Assembly: GCA_015206945.1 (NCBI GenBank)
Contig: JADEXV010000001.1
Location: 1-64,000 of the forward strand
Length of the DNA: 64,000 bases
Direction of reading: 5' to 3'
From: Nostocales cyanobacterium LEGE 12452
GTDB lineage: Bacteria; Cyanobacteriota; Cyanobacteriia; Cyanobacteriales; Nostocaceae
Part shown: one piece after another, positions 53,313 through 63,760 of the stretch
Position numbering within the stretch: position 1 is the first letter of the stretch
Layout of the letters: each line of letters starts with the position of its first letter
Made by a program: the position numbers and the translations under genes
The notes under the pieces: model-generated
What the model saw: only the letters and a program-made list of their open reading frames with translations
Databases searched by the model: none
What the model was told of the DNA's origin: nothing

Positions 53313-54614
53313 ATGAGTAACACCAGTTTTTGGAAGCCTGCTTATCAGCTTTTTAAGCCAGAGGAACCGCTTACCACACCTGAAGAACTGAAAAATTTTT
53401 ATGTACAGCGAGATAACAGTCCTGTAGAGAATTTAATCACTTTCTTAGATATGGAAGACGACCCAGCTAAATTTTTATTAGCAGGTCATAGGGGTGGTGG
53501 CAAAACTACAGAATTGCGGCGATTAGAACAACATTTGAACAGCAAATATACAGTAATTTGGATTGATACTGTAACTGCTCTCGACCAATACAACATTGGC
53601 TATGCTGAGGTTGTAGTCCTAATTGGAATCAAAATTTTTGAAAAAGTTATTCAACGAAACTGGGGTTTAAAAGACGATTTATTAAATGATTTACTCGAAA
53701 GTCTCAAAACTGTAGTTTATCAAGATGAAGAGGCTGAAAATGCTGGTCTTGAACTTCCAGAAATTATCAAGAAACTAGGTCTAATTCTTAAACAAGGACT
53801 AACTCGGAAAGTTACTACAACTCTCAATATTCGTCCGCAGCTTAGTAAAATTATTGAGCGAGTTAACGCCATTATAGAAGCTGCCGAAACAAGAAATAAC
53901 CAGAAATTACTGGTGATTGTAGATGGTCTTGACCGACACGATCAAGTTACAGCCTTGGAAATGTTCGCTAGTCCACTGCTGACTCAGCTAAGTTGCCATA
54001 TTATATATGCGATTCCGATTTCACTCAGGTATTCTCCAAGCTTTCGTCAACCAATGGAAAGCTTTCAAAAATGCTTAGATTTAACTAATCCACCAGTATT
54101 TGAGTGCGATGAAAATTTATGTCCTACCACAATTCCTAATCAACTTGGTAGAGATATTCTTAATAGTGTAATTTATAAGCGTTTAGCAAGTTTGGGTGAT
54201 GCTTATAAAGGTTTATTTAATCCAGATGCGCTAGAACTAATTTCGGAAAAGAGTGGCGGTGTTATGCGTGAATTGGTGCGACTAGCTCGTACAGCTTGTG
54301 AAGTTTCTTTAAGGCTAGATTTAATATATGTAGACTTAGATGTTGCTAAAGAGGCTGTGCAAGAAGTTCGCAGAGAATATAATTTGAGTGATTACCATTT
54401 CCCTGAACTAGATAAAGTTCACCGTACAGGTTGCTTAACTACTAACACCCATAGTTTGCCTAACAAAGGTCAGTTTGTGATTTGTGATGAGCTTTTGCAA
54501 AACAAATTCGTATTAGGTTATTACAATCGCAGTAAAAAATCCTGGTTTGATGTGAACCCTATTCTATTGGAGGATTCACAACGTTGGCAAGCTGCTAACG
54601 CTCCAAAACTTTAA
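53313..54614 (+). CDS. AAA-type P-loop ATPase, partner of the NACHT-TPR protein
   Basis: A 433-aa protein. Walker A LLAGHRGGGKTTELRRL lies near residue 56, Walker B LLVIVDGLDRHD near 200, and a sensor-like YAIPISLRYSPSF near 232. These are preceded by a short N-terminal region (FWKPAYQLFKPEEPLTTPEE). The C-terminal region includes SGGVMRELVRLARTACEVSL, the helical bundle of P-loop regulatory ATPases, and a final beta segment. No nuclease or transmembrane domain is visible. The gene ends 41 bp before the NACHT-TPR gene on the same strand. Family assignment beyond AAA/KAP-like is uncertain. Confidence 0.78.
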   Translation: MSNTSFWKPAYQLFKPEEPLTTPEELKNFYVQRDNSPVENLITFLDMEDDPAKFLLAGHRGGGKTTELRRLEQHLNSKYTVIWIDTVTALDQYNIGYAEVVVLIGIKIFEKVIQRNWGLKDDLLNDLLESLKTVVYQDEEAENAGLELPEIIKKLGLILKQGLTRKVTTTLNIRPQLSKIIERVNAIIEAAETRNNQKLLVIVDGLDRHDQVTALEMFASPLLTQLSCHIIYAIPISLRYSPSFRQPMESFQKCLDLTNPPVFECDENLCPTTIPNQLGRDILNSVIYKRLASLGDAYKGLFNPDALELISEKSGGVMRELVRLARTACEVSLRLDLIYVDLDVAKEAVQEVRREYNLSDYHFPELDKVHRTGCLTTNTHSLPNKGQFVICDELLQNKFVLGYYNRSKKSWFDVNPILLEDSQRWQAANAPKL

Positions 54615-54655
54615 TAGTTGTTTTCTCTCCCAATCAGCAATTATTCATCAAAAAA

Positions 54656-57600
54656 ATGCCTTCTAACGAAGATAACACTTATTCTCTAAGTGCAAATGAC
54701 GCAACAGAGCTAAATAAATTAGTTAGTTTCTTAGAATTATCTAGTGGAACAACGACAATTTTTGCTATTGCACCGGAGAGTGGGCCACAACATCCGGTAG
54801 TTGAAGAAATAAAGTTACTTTTATCAGATAACGATCGTACTTTTAATAAACCTCAAAACTTCTTTTACAGTGATAACTCACTTTATAACTTTCTGTACAG
54901 TTTAGATGAAACTGGGCTACATAATTCTCAAACTAAACGCAAATTAATAATGGCGTTTGGAATTGACCAACTGCCGAAATCCCGCCTGAAGCAGGAGATG
55001 AAGCAGTTGAATTTAGGGAGAGATTCGCTATTTGGTCGGGAATTAGTTATAATTTTTTGGTTAAATAAAGAGGAATTTTTAGAAGAGTTTCGTAACCGTG
55101 CACCTGATTTCTGGGATTGGCGGGGTAAGTTAGTGAAATTCGAGGCACGTCCACCCGTAAATCCCCTGTTTTATCCTTATCTGGAGTGGTTGATAGCTGA
55201 GAATTCCTATCTCAAAATCAGTGGCGTGATGCAAGTCCAGCGCCAAGTAGATATTTTTCTGGATCAAATTTATGTGTCACTGCAAGCAGTAAGGCGACAG
55301 CAGGTTACAGAAACCTCGAAACTAGACCAAGAGATGACTACATTTCGCCAAGCTGAACATAGGTTGAGCATGAGCATCTCTAGTCCCTACGATTTAGACG
55401 AACCTTCCTATTACGAACCAGTTTTAATAAGTTCAATATCCGCTACTAGCACCAAAACAGTAACACAAAGAATTGATTTATCCCATGCAGTGCGGGAGAA
55501 TCAATACTGTGTGATTCTCGGCGCTCCAGGTGCGGGAAAGACAACGCTACTGCGTTATCTAGCGCTACATTTTGCCACAGCCAAACGTGATGGTAATGAA
55601 ACAGTAATAGGTGGCGAACCCCAAGAAGAAGTGGGTAAACCTTTGTTACCAATTTTCTTTCGCATTGCCGACTATGCAGAACGACTACAACAAGAACCTG
55701 AGTTAAGTCTGTTGGATTATCTGCACCAATTTTACCGCCAGTGGGAAGCTTACTTTCAAGATGAAGTGGAAGCGGGAACAGAGATGGCGGCGTTACTATT
55801 AGAAAAAATGCGCCAAGGGCAGTGCTTAATGCTGCTGGATGGGCTAGATGAGGTATTTGAACAAGAAAGCCGCAAGCTGATTGTAGAAAGAATCGATCAG
55901 TTTGTAAATGCTTTTTCTACTAATAAGTTTGTCATTACCAGCCGCATAGCTGGCTACCGCGATGTGAAACTGAGCAGCCGTTTTGCTGAGTTCACTATCG
56001 AAGATATGGGTGGCGAACAGGTAGAAAAATTCCTGGAACGCTGGTGTTTGGCGATAGAACGAGCGCAGCAGCCAGAAGCTAGTGAGGCGCAATGGCAAAG
56101 AGCAGGAGATGACCAAGCAAGGAAGATTTTAGAGGCAATTAAAGACAATGAGGGTGTAAAGCGCTTGACGGCGAACCCTTTACTGTTGACAATTTTGGCA
56201 CTGATTCACCGCAATGGCGAGCGCCTACCTAACCGTCGGGTGAAACTTTATGAATTGGCAGTGCAAACCTTGACGGAAGATTGGCAGCTAGGTAAGAAAT
56301 TGCCAGATGCTCCAAAAGTGCTGCTGAACCAAAATGAAGTAGTGGCATTTTTAGCACCGCTAGCTTACTGGATGCATGAGGAGAAGCCCTCTGGTTTAGT
56401 CACTGAGGCAGAAGTTGAACAACAGTTAGCAGCAAAGCTAGCAGAACTAAATGATAGTGACTTAGAATCAGACTCAGTGCGGCAAGCCGTGCAGGAGTTT
56501 TTACGAAAAGTGCGGGAAACCACAGGTCTTTTTGTGGAACGTGCGCCAGGAGTCTACGGCTTTATGCACCTGACGTTTGAGGAGTATTTTGCTGCACGTT
56601 ATATTGCTGACAATGAAGTAATCGATATTTTAGCAATTATCCGTAAACATTTGCATGAGCCGCGTTGGAATGAGCCGATTCTACTGGCTTTAGGCTATTA
56701 CGGAATTTATTCTCCTAAACAGGTTAATAAGCTAGTTGAGCAGCTTTTCAGTAATCTTGAGGCTTATGAACCTGTAATTCAAGGTGGTAAGTTAAAAATA
56801 AAAAATGCATCTTCGCAGGATGCGATTATCATCTGGTCAGATTTGCAAGAGGAATCAACTACTAACTGTAACCAGTCGGAATTACGGTTGAAAGATTTAT
56901 TATTTGCTGGTGAGGTTTTAACTCAAGTTGAGGTAAATAGCAGTCGTCGTAAAAAGCTAATTCAAAAATTAGTTATTACCTATCTTGGTTTGGATACAGA
57001 CTTTGACGATGAGACAACTAAAAAACTGTTAAGACTGCTGCGCCAAATTGAACTGTTTAACCAGAAAGGTGAAGTTCTGGCACGACTGAAAGAATTTGTT
57101 AATGACTCAATACTTACTGAAGAGATACGGGTAAAAGCACAGACAGCTATCCTTTATGTTGCTTGTGGTGAATCAGGAGCAGGATTAGTTAGTTGTGCTA
57201 TTAATATTGTTAATCAGCTAGAGCCTACTATATTTTGTAGTCTTAGAAAATTGGTTAAAGAACTAGGTGAAGAAATGACACCTGCTTTAGAAAACAGTCT
57301 GGAAAATTATGGTGGCGATCAAGACTCTCAAAGGGCATTAAACTTACTCACTGCAATATCTTATATTCGTACAGATAAATATACGAAAGCTGTTGAGCTT
57401 TTAGAAGAAATTAATGTTCGGCAAAATGTCAGTCACAGTGCCTATATAGCTTGGTCAATTGCAACTTGTTATCAGGAACAAGAGAAATTTGATAAAGCAA
57501 TTGACTACTATCAAGAATGCTTTGAGAAACTGGTTCTATATATTCATCCATCAGCTTTTCTACTGTTTTGGAGAAATAGGGGTATTTGTAATCGCTTACA

Positions 57601-60595
57601 CACCAAATACAAGCAGTCATTAGAATGCTTCCAGCAGGCGTTAACTATAGACAGAGAGTTTCGCAAGTCTGAAGATGAAGCAAGTGATTTGTGGAATATA
57701 GGTAGAACTTATCAAGACTGGGGTAAATACGAAGAAGCGCTCGCCCACCACCAACAAAGTCTTGAACTCTATGAGCAATTAGGTTTAGAGAAGAATGTAG
57801 CTAGTCAGTGGTACAACTTAGCTGGATGCTACCGAGAATGGGGTAAATATGAACAAGCAGTTGAGTGTCAGCAAAAGTGCTTGGAACAACGTCAACACTT
57901 AGAAGACGAACCAGGTGTAGCTAGTGCTCACTTTCAACTAGGCTGGATTCATCAAAGTTGGGGCAAATATGAACAAGCGATCGCCTACCACCAACAAAGC
58001 TATGCTCTCTATGAGCAATTGGGTTTAGAGGAGGTTCTGCCTAATTTGTGGATCTTGTTAGCTTATTACTATCGGCAATGGGGTAAATATGAGCAAGCCG
58101 TAGAGTGTGGGCAAAGATGCTTAGCACAACGTCAAAAACTAGAAGAACAAGCAGATATAGCTAGTGCCTACTCTCAACTAGCTCGAATCTATCAAGCATG
58201 GGGCAAATATGAACAAGCGATCGCCTACTTCCAACAAAGCCATGACCTCTATGAGCAATTGGGTCAAGATAAGAATGTAGCTAATCAGTGGTACAACTTA
58301 GCTGGGTGCTATCGGGAATGGGGTAAATATCAACAAGCTGTTGAGTGTCAGCAAAAGTGCTTGGCACAACGTCACAAATTAGAAGATAAACCAGGTACAG
58401 CTAGTGCCTTCTTTCAACTAGGTAGAATTTATCAAGCTTGGGGTAAATATGAACACGCGATCGCCTACCACCAACAAAGCCTTGATCTGTATGAGCAATT
58501 GAGTAAAGAGAAGGATGTAGCTGACCTGTGGTATCGGCTAGCTGATTGCTATCGTGATTGGGGTAAATATCAGGAAGCCGTAGAGTGTGAGCAAAAAGAT
58601 TTGGCAATTCGCCAGCAGTTAGATGATCAAACCAGAATAGCTCTTGCTCATTATCAGCTAGGACGTATATATCAAAGTTGGGACAAATATGAACAAGCGA
58701 TCGCCCACTACCAACAAAGTCGTGACCTCTATGAGCAATTAGGTAAAGAGAAAGATATAGCTAACCAATGGCATCGGCTAGCTGATTGCTATCGTGATTG
58801 GGGTAAATATCAGGAAGCCGTAGAGTGCGAACAAAAAGATTTGGCAATTTGCCAGCAGTTAGATGACCAAACCGGAATAGCTCTTGCTCATTATCAGCTA
58901 GGACGTATATATCAAGCATGGAGCAAATATGAAGAAGCGATCGCCAACTACCAACAAAGCCGTGACCTCTATGAGCAATTAGGCAAAGAGAAAGATATAG
59001 CTAACCAGTGGTATCGGCTAGCTGATTGCTATCGTGATTGGGGTAAATATCAGCAGGCTCTAGAGTGTGAGCAAAAGGATTTGGCAATTTGCCAGCAGGT
59101 AGATGACCAAACCAGAATAGCTCTTGCTCATTATCAGCTAGGACGCATCTATCAAGCATGGGGTAAATATGAACAAGCACTTAAGTGTCAGCAAAAGTGC
59201 TTGGAACAACGTCAACACTTAGAAGACGAACCAGGTATAGCTAGTGCTTACTTTCAACTAGGCTGGATTCATCAAAGTTGGGGCAAATATGAACAAGCGA
59301 TCGCCTATCACCAACAAAGCCGTGATCTCTATGAGCAATTGGGTATAGAGAATAATGTAGCTAATCAGTGGTACAACTTAGCTGGGTGCTATGGGGAATG
59401 GGGAAAATATGAACAAGCACTTGAGTGTCAGCAAAAATGCTTGGCAAAACGTCAACGCTTAGAAGACCAACCAGGTATAGCTAGTGCCTACTTTCAACTA
59501 GGGCAAATTTATCAAGCATGGGGTAAATACGAACAAGTGATCGCCCATTATCAACAAAGCCATGAACTCTATGAGCAATTGGGTAAAGAAAAGGATGTGG
59601 CTAACTTGTGGAGCTTGCTAGCTGCTTGTAATGGTAATTGGGGCAAATATAAACAAGCATTAGAGTGTCAGCAGCATTGTTTGACAATACGCCAGTCATT
59701 AAATGACACATCATTGATAGCTGTAACTTACCGTCAATTAGGTCAAATCTATCAAGCTTGGGGTAAATATGAACAAGCGATCGCCTACTTCCAACAAAGC
59801 CGTGATCTCTATGAGGAATTGGCTTTAGAGAAGAATGTAGCTAATCAACTATCTGCGATCGCTAGTTGCTACCGCAATTTAAAGGATTACACGAAGGCGA
59901 TTGAATATTACCAGCAAAGTCGAAATCTTCATCAGCACTTAAGCCATGATGAGAGTGAAGCTAGACGTTATATGCAACTTGGTAACAGTCAACGCTTGTT
60001 AGCAAAAAATACCTCAGATCGAGCAGTAGCTTTTGAGTTCTTGGCGCAAGCTGAACAAAATATCCGTCAAGCTATCCAAATAAATACCACAGGAGATTAT
60101 AAAAAAAATCTTGCTTACGACTACATTATCTTTAGCTTAATCTGGTCGGAACGCCTACGCCTATCATCTATTGACGACTCGTTACCGCAAGAACAAATTG
60201 CCCAATTTGAAGAATATTATAATACTGGCTTGACATATCTTGCCGAACTGGGACAGACAGTAAATCGAGCAGAACAAGCTCTTGATATTGCCCGTGCTTA
60301 TCTGGAAGTCAACGTCTTAAAAAATCTTGCTCGATCAGAAGAATTAGCCCAAGAATCCCTCCAAGTTTTCCAAGAGTACAATCGCCGAGAACTAGAAGCT
60401 TCATCTCGTAAACTCTTGGGCGAAATATACCTGAACCGCTCCCAGCATTATCAATCAGATACTAAAGTAACTGCTACCCAGTTTTTAACAGAAAGTCTGC
60501 AAATCTACAGAGAGCTTGATTTAAGCGAAAAAGCTGCCGAGGTAGAGCAGCTAATGCATTCAAATCTGGATAATACTGGAATACTTAGCGATTAG
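54656..60595 (+). CDS. Giant NACHT NTPase with 18-unit TPR array (STAND-type)
   Basis: A 1,979-aa protein. Residues 1-230 form an uncharacterised N-terminal domain (with VIIFWLNKEEFLEEF and RAPDFWDWRGKLVKFEAR). The NACHT domain has Walker A LGAPGAGKTTLLRYLAL near 289, Walker B LMLLDGLDEV near 391, and VITSRIAGYRD. Its winged-helix part ends in GFMHLTFEEYFAARYIAD near 640. A helical middle region follows. From about residue 1022 come 18 near-identical 40-aa TPR units with a WGKYEQA core, then degenerate TPRs. The layout is that of STAND signal-transduction proteins, some of which are antiphage sensors. No recognisable effector domain. Confidence 0.85.
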   Translation: MPSNEDNTYSLSANDATELNKLVSFLELSSGTTTIFAIAPESGPQHPVVEEIKLLLSDNDRTFNKPQNFFYSDNSLYNFLYSLDETGLHNSQTKRKLIMAFGIDQLPKSRLKQEMKQLNLGRDSLFGRELVIIFWLNKEEFLEEFRNRAPDFWDWRGKLVKFEARPPVNPLFYPYLEWLIAENSYLKISGVMQVQRQVDIFLDQIYVSLQAVRRQQVTETSKLDQEMTTFRQAEHRLSMSISSPYDLDEPSYYEPVLISSISATSTKTVTQRIDLSHAVRENQYCVILGAPGAGKTTLLRYLALHFATAKRDGNETVIGGEPQEEVGKPLLPIFFRIADYAERLQQEPELSLLDYLHQFYRQWEAYFQDEVEAGTEMAALLLEKMRQGQCLMLLDGLDEVFEQESRKLIVERIDQFVNAFSTNKFVITSRIAGYRDVKLSSRFAEFTIEDMGGEQVEKFLERWCLAIERAQQPEASEAQWQRAGDDQARKILEAIKDNEGVKRLTANPLLLTILALIHRNGERLPNRRVKLYELAVQTLTEDWQLGKKLPDAPKVLLNQNEVVAFLAPLAYWMHEEKPSGLVTEAEVEQQLAAKLAELNDSDLESDSVRQAVQEFLRKVRETTGLFVERAPGVYGFMHLTFEEYFAARYIADNEVIDILAIIRKHLHEPRWNEPILLALGYYGIYSPKQVNKLVEQLFSNLEAYEPVIQGGKLKIKNASSQDAIIIWSDLQEESTTNCNQSELRLKDLLFAGEVLTQVEVNSSRRKKLIQKLVITYLGLDTDFDDETTKKLLRLLRQIELFNQKGEVLARLKEFVNDSILTEEIRVKAQTAILYVACGESGAGLVSCAINIVNQLEPTIFCSLRKLVKELGEEMTPALENSLENYGGDQDSQRALNLLTAISYIRTDKYTKAVELLEEINVRQNVSHSAYIAWSIATCYQEQEKFDKAIDYYQECFEKLVLYIHPSAFLLFWRNRGICNRLHTKYKQSLECFQQALTIDREFRKSEDEASDLWNIGRTYQDWGKYEEALAHHQQSLELYEQLGLEKNVASQWYNLAGCYREWGKYEQAVECQQKCLEQRQHLEDEPGVASAHFQLGWIHQSWGKYEQAIAYHQQSYALYEQLGLEEVLPNLWILLAYYYRQWGKYEQAVECGQRCLAQRQKLEEQADIASAYSQLARIYQAWGKYEQAIAYFQQSHDLYEQLGQDKNVANQWYNLAGCYREWGKYQQAVECQQKCLAQRHKLEDKPGTASAFFQLGRIYQAWGKYEHAIAYHQQSLDLYEQLSKEKDVADLWYRLADCYRDWGKYQEAVECEQKDLAIRQQLDDQTRIALAHYQLGRIYQSWDKYEQAIAHYQQSRDLYEQLGKEKDIANQWHRLADCYRDWGKYQEAVECEQKDLAICQQLDDQTGIALAHYQLGRIYQAWSKYEEAIANYQQSRDLYEQLGKEKDIANQWYRLADCYRDWGKYQQALECEQKDLAICQQVDDQTRIALAHYQLGRIYQAWGKYEQALKCQQKCLEQRQHLEDEPGIASAYFQLGWIHQSWGKYEQAIAYHQQSRDLYEQLGIENNVANQWYNLAGCYGEWGKYEQALECQQKCLAKRQRLEDQPGIASAYFQLGQIYQAWGKYEQVIAHYQQSHELYEQLGKEKDVANLWSLLAACNGNWGKYKQALECQQHCLTIRQSLNDTSLIAVTYRQLGQIYQAWGKYEQAIAYFQQSRDLYEELALEKNVANQLSAIASCYRNLKDYTKAIEYYQQSRNLHQHLSHDESEARRYMQLGNSQRLLAKNTSDRAVAFEFLAQAEQNIRQAIQINTTGDYKKNLAYDYIIFSLIWSERLRLSSIDDSLPQEQIAQFEEYYNTGLTYLAELGQTVNRAEQALDIARAYLEVNVLKNLARSEELAQESLQVFQEYNRRELEASSRKLLGEIYLNRSQHYQSDTKVTATQFLTESLQIYRELDLSEKAAEVEQLMHSNLDNTGILSD
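57719..59880 (+). repeat. 120-bp coding repeat array (18 TPR units)
   Basis: TGGGG(T/C)AAATA codes for the W-G-K-Y core every 120 bp with no length change across 2.16 kb. Two unit types alternate: A (AIAYHQQSRDLYEQLG) and B (AVECQQKCLAQRQ), a 240-bp superperiod. The alternation breaks once: units 12 and 13 are both type B, and unit 13 (CLEQRQHLEDEPG) is nearly identical to unit 2. GCGATCGCC occurs in most A units. Confidence 0.92.
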
Positions 60596-60841
60596 AATTC
60601 ACCCTACATAAACAAGCCTGCGTACTATATGAAAAGTCTACAAAGGCAGATTTCACTTGTGAGCCAAAAAGCGCTGTCTAACGACAAATCACTGCGCGTC
60701 TACGCACTCCATTGCACAAATTCGCTCATTTTTGCGTTGAAACAGCCGAATATTATTAGTACATATTTTTACTAGATTCTTTTTTTACTCTGCACACTGT
60801 ATAAATGCTAGAATCCTCAAGTAGACAGTTAGGATACTTAG
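60596..60841. other. Intergenic before phosphoglucomutase
   Basis: A 246-bp AT-rich gap. No terminator with T-run was identified after the giant gene and no RNA gene. It should include the promoter of the mutase gene. Confidence 0.4.
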
Positions 60842-62278
60842 ATGCCAGTTGTAGCTAACTCAATCAAGTTTGGTACAGACGGCTGGCGGGGCGTTATTGG
60901 TGACGAGTTCACCTTTGAACGCCTAGCCCTGGTCGCGCCAGTTGCCGCAAAAGTATTATATGATACGTATTTTTCTACAGTGGGTAGCCAGACAATAATT
61001 GTCGGTTACGATCGCCGATTCATGGCTGAAGACTTTGCTCGTGCTGTCGCCGATACTGTCACCGCTGTCGGCTTTGATGTACTCCTGAGCGAAACTTATG
61101 CCCCAACCCCAGCTTATAGTTGGGCAGCAAAAGAACTCAATGCTTTAGGGGCACTGGTAATTACAGCCAGCCATAATCCTGGCTCATATTTGGGTTTAAA
61201 AGTCAAGGGTTATTTTGGTGGGTCAGTGCCGCCAGAAGTCACAAAAGAGATAGAAGATCAGTTATCAGTTGGAGTACCACTAGCAGCTACCCCAGGCAAG
61301 CAAGAGATATTCGATCCCTGGCCCAGTTATACCCAAGCGCTAGAAGGTAAAGTTGATATTGCCAAACTTCGAGAAGCGATCGCATCTGGTAAATTAACGT
61401 TATTTGCCGATGTCATGCATGGTGCTGCGGCTGGTGGATTGGCGAGACTACTAGGCAATCAAGTCAAAGAAATCAACAGCGATCGCGATCCCCTCTTTGG
61501 TGGCGGCGCGCCGGAACCCTTACCTAAATACCTTTCAAAGTTATTTGAAGTCATTAAGACTCACCGAGAAACTGATAAATCAGGTTTAACGGTGGGCTTG
61601 GTATTTGATGGAGACTGCGATCGCATTGCAGCAGTGGATGGAGAAGCTAACTTCCTAAGTTCCCAAGTATTAATCCCGATATTAATCGACCATTTAACCC
61701 TGCGGCGCGACTTTAAGGGTGAAATAGTTAAAACTGTTAGTGGTTCCGACTTGATGCCCCTTGTGGCAGCACTACATAACCTGTCAGTCTTTGAGACAGC
61801 GGTTGGTTATAAATATATCGCTGACAGAATGTTAGTAGCAAAAGTGTTACTGGGTGGTGAGGAGTCGGGGGGAATTGGCTATGGCAGCCATATTCCCGAA
61901 CGTGATGCCCTATTGTCAGCATTGTACGTCCTAGAGGCGATTGTCGAATCTGGTTTGGATTTAGGTGAATATTATCGCCACTTGCAGAAACAAACAGGGT
62001 TTACCTCAGCATACGATCGCATTGATTTACCCTTAGCAAGTATGGAAGTGCGATCGCGTCTTTTGCAACAATTGCAAACCCAACCCTTAACGGAAATCGC
62101 AGGGAAAGCAGTAATTGATTGCCAAACAATTGACGGCTACAAGTATCGTTTAGCGGATAAAAGCTGGTTAATGATTCGCTTTAGCGGGACTGAACCAGTT
62201 TTACGGCTATATTGCGAAGCCTCAACAATTGAGCAAGTGCATCAAACTCTTGCTTGGGCGAAACAGTGGGCGGAGTAA
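60842..62278 (+). CDS. Phosphoglucomutase/phosphomannomutase family protein
   Basis: A 478-aa alpha-D-phosphohexomutase. FGTDGWRGVIGDEFTFE lies at the N-terminus, the phosphoserine loop GALVITASHNPGSYLGLKVK near residue 102, and the metal-binding loop VGLVFDGDCDRIAAVDGE near 251. The sugar-specificity loop is LGGEESGGIGYGSHIPERD near 345, and the phosphate-binding loop IRFSGTEPVLRLYCE near 447. It interconverts hexose 1- and 6-phosphates, linking glycogen and sucrose metabolism. The GEESGG loop is compatible with glucose or mannose. Confidence 0.92.
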   Translation: MPVVANSIKFGTDGWRGVIGDEFTFERLALVAPVAAKVLYDTYFSTVGSQTIIVGYDRRFMAEDFARAVADTVTAVGFDVLLSETYAPTPAYSWAAKELNALGALVITASHNPGSYLGLKVKGYFGGSVPPEVTKEIEDQLSVGVPLAATPGKQEIFDPWPSYTQALEGKVDIAKLREAIASGKLTLFADVMHGAAAGGLARLLGNQVKEINSDRDPLFGGGAPEPLPKYLSKLFEVIKTHRETDKSGLTVGLVFDGDCDRIAAVDGEANFLSSQVLIPILIDHLTLRRDFKGEIVKTVSGSDLMPLVAALHNLSVFETAVGYKYIADRMLVAKVLLGGEESGGIGYGSHIPERDALLSALYVLEAIVESGLDLGEYYRHLQKQTGFTSAYDRIDLPLASMEVRSRLLQQLQTQPLTEIAGKAVIDCQTIDGYKYRLADKSWLMIRFSGTEPVLRLYCEASTIEQVHQTLAWAKQWAE

Positions 62279-62279
62279 A

Positions 62280-62364
62280 ATTCATTATTAGTCATTTGTC
62301 ATTTGTCCTTTGTCTTTGGTAAATGACCGATGACTAATTACCAATGACCAATGACTAATGACCA
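62280..62364. repeat. Heptamer (STRR) repeats upstream of rdgB
   Basis: TTAGTCATTTGTCATTTGTCC on the left and CCAATGACCAATGACTAATGA on the right, 7-bp periodic and largely complementary, the same heptamer family as at 5.5 kb. The rdgB start codon ATG is itself part of the last CCAATGA heptamer, so the repeat supplies the start and leaves no canonical ribosome-binding site. Confidence 0.85.
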
Positions 62365-62943
62365 ATGACTAAATTACTTGTAGTAGCCACAGGAAATCCA
62401 GGTAAGTTGCGGGAAATGCAAGCTTACCTGGAAAATTCTGGTTGGGAATTAACCCTCAAACCTGAAGAGTTGGAAATTGAAGAAACGGGCGAAACTTTTG
62501 CCGCCAACGCTTGTCTAAAAGCGTCACAAATTGCTAAAGCTACGGGAAACTGGGCAATTGCTGATGATTCGGGCTTGCAAGTAGATGCCCTAAATGGCGC
62601 ACCAGGTGTTTATTCTGCACGTTACGCCAAAACGGACTCAGAACGGATTGCTAGGCTATTGAAAGAATTAGACAACGAGGTAAATCGACAAGCGCAGTTT
62701 GTTTGTGCAGTAGCGATCGCTCGTCCTGATGGTGCGATCGTATTAGAATCTGAAGGTGTTTGTCGCGGCGAAATTCTCCACGCACCTCGTGGTGATAGTG
62801 GTTTCGGCTACGATCCAATTTTTTATGTGCAAGAGTTGCAATTGACCTTTGCTGAAATGACACGGGAGTTAAAGAGGTCAATTAGCCATCGAGGCAAGGC
62901 TTTTACAGCTTTACTTCCGCAATTAGAGAGAGTGAAGAATTAA
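62365..62943 (+). CDS. rdgB: RdgB/HAM1 non-canonical purine NTP pyrophosphatase
   Basis: A 192-aa house-cleaning enzyme hydrolysing (d)ITP and XTP to monophosphates. It starts KLLVVATGNPGKLREMQAYL, the substrate loop, then ETGETFAANACLKASQIAKA, WAIADDSGLQVDALNGAPGV (catalytic Asp), GDSGFGYDPIFYV near 143, and KRSISHRGKAF at the end. Length is standard. It lies 86 bp after the mutase gene with heptamer repeats in between, so cotranscription is possible but the translation start is poorly provided with a Shine-Dalgarno. Confidence 0.95.
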   Translation: MTKLLVVATGNPGKLREMQAYLENSGWELTLKPEELEIEETGETFAANACLKASQIAKATGNWAIADDSGLQVDALNGAPGVYSARYAKTDSERIARLLKELDNEVNRQAQFVCAVAIARPDGAIVLESEGVCRGEILHAPRGDSGFGYDPIFYVQELQLTFAEMTRELKRSISHRGKAFTALLPQLERVKN

Positions 62944-63059
62944 GAGAGACGCGATTAATCGCGTCTGTACAAGAGTTAGGAGTTATGAATTCTGCTAAAT
63001 CTTTATTCATTAGTCCAGACTCACAACTCATAACTTTTAACTCTTAACTCATAACTTTT
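62944..63059. repeat. Convergent intergenic repeats
   Basis: Contains AGACGCGATTAATCGCGTCT, a near-perfect palindrome also present as AGACGCGATGAATCGCGTCT at 43319-43338, and GTTAGGAGTTATGA with its inverse near 63026-63057. It could form a terminator-like hairpin between rdgB and glnB. Confidence 0.75.
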
Positions 63060-63760
<701 letters not shown>

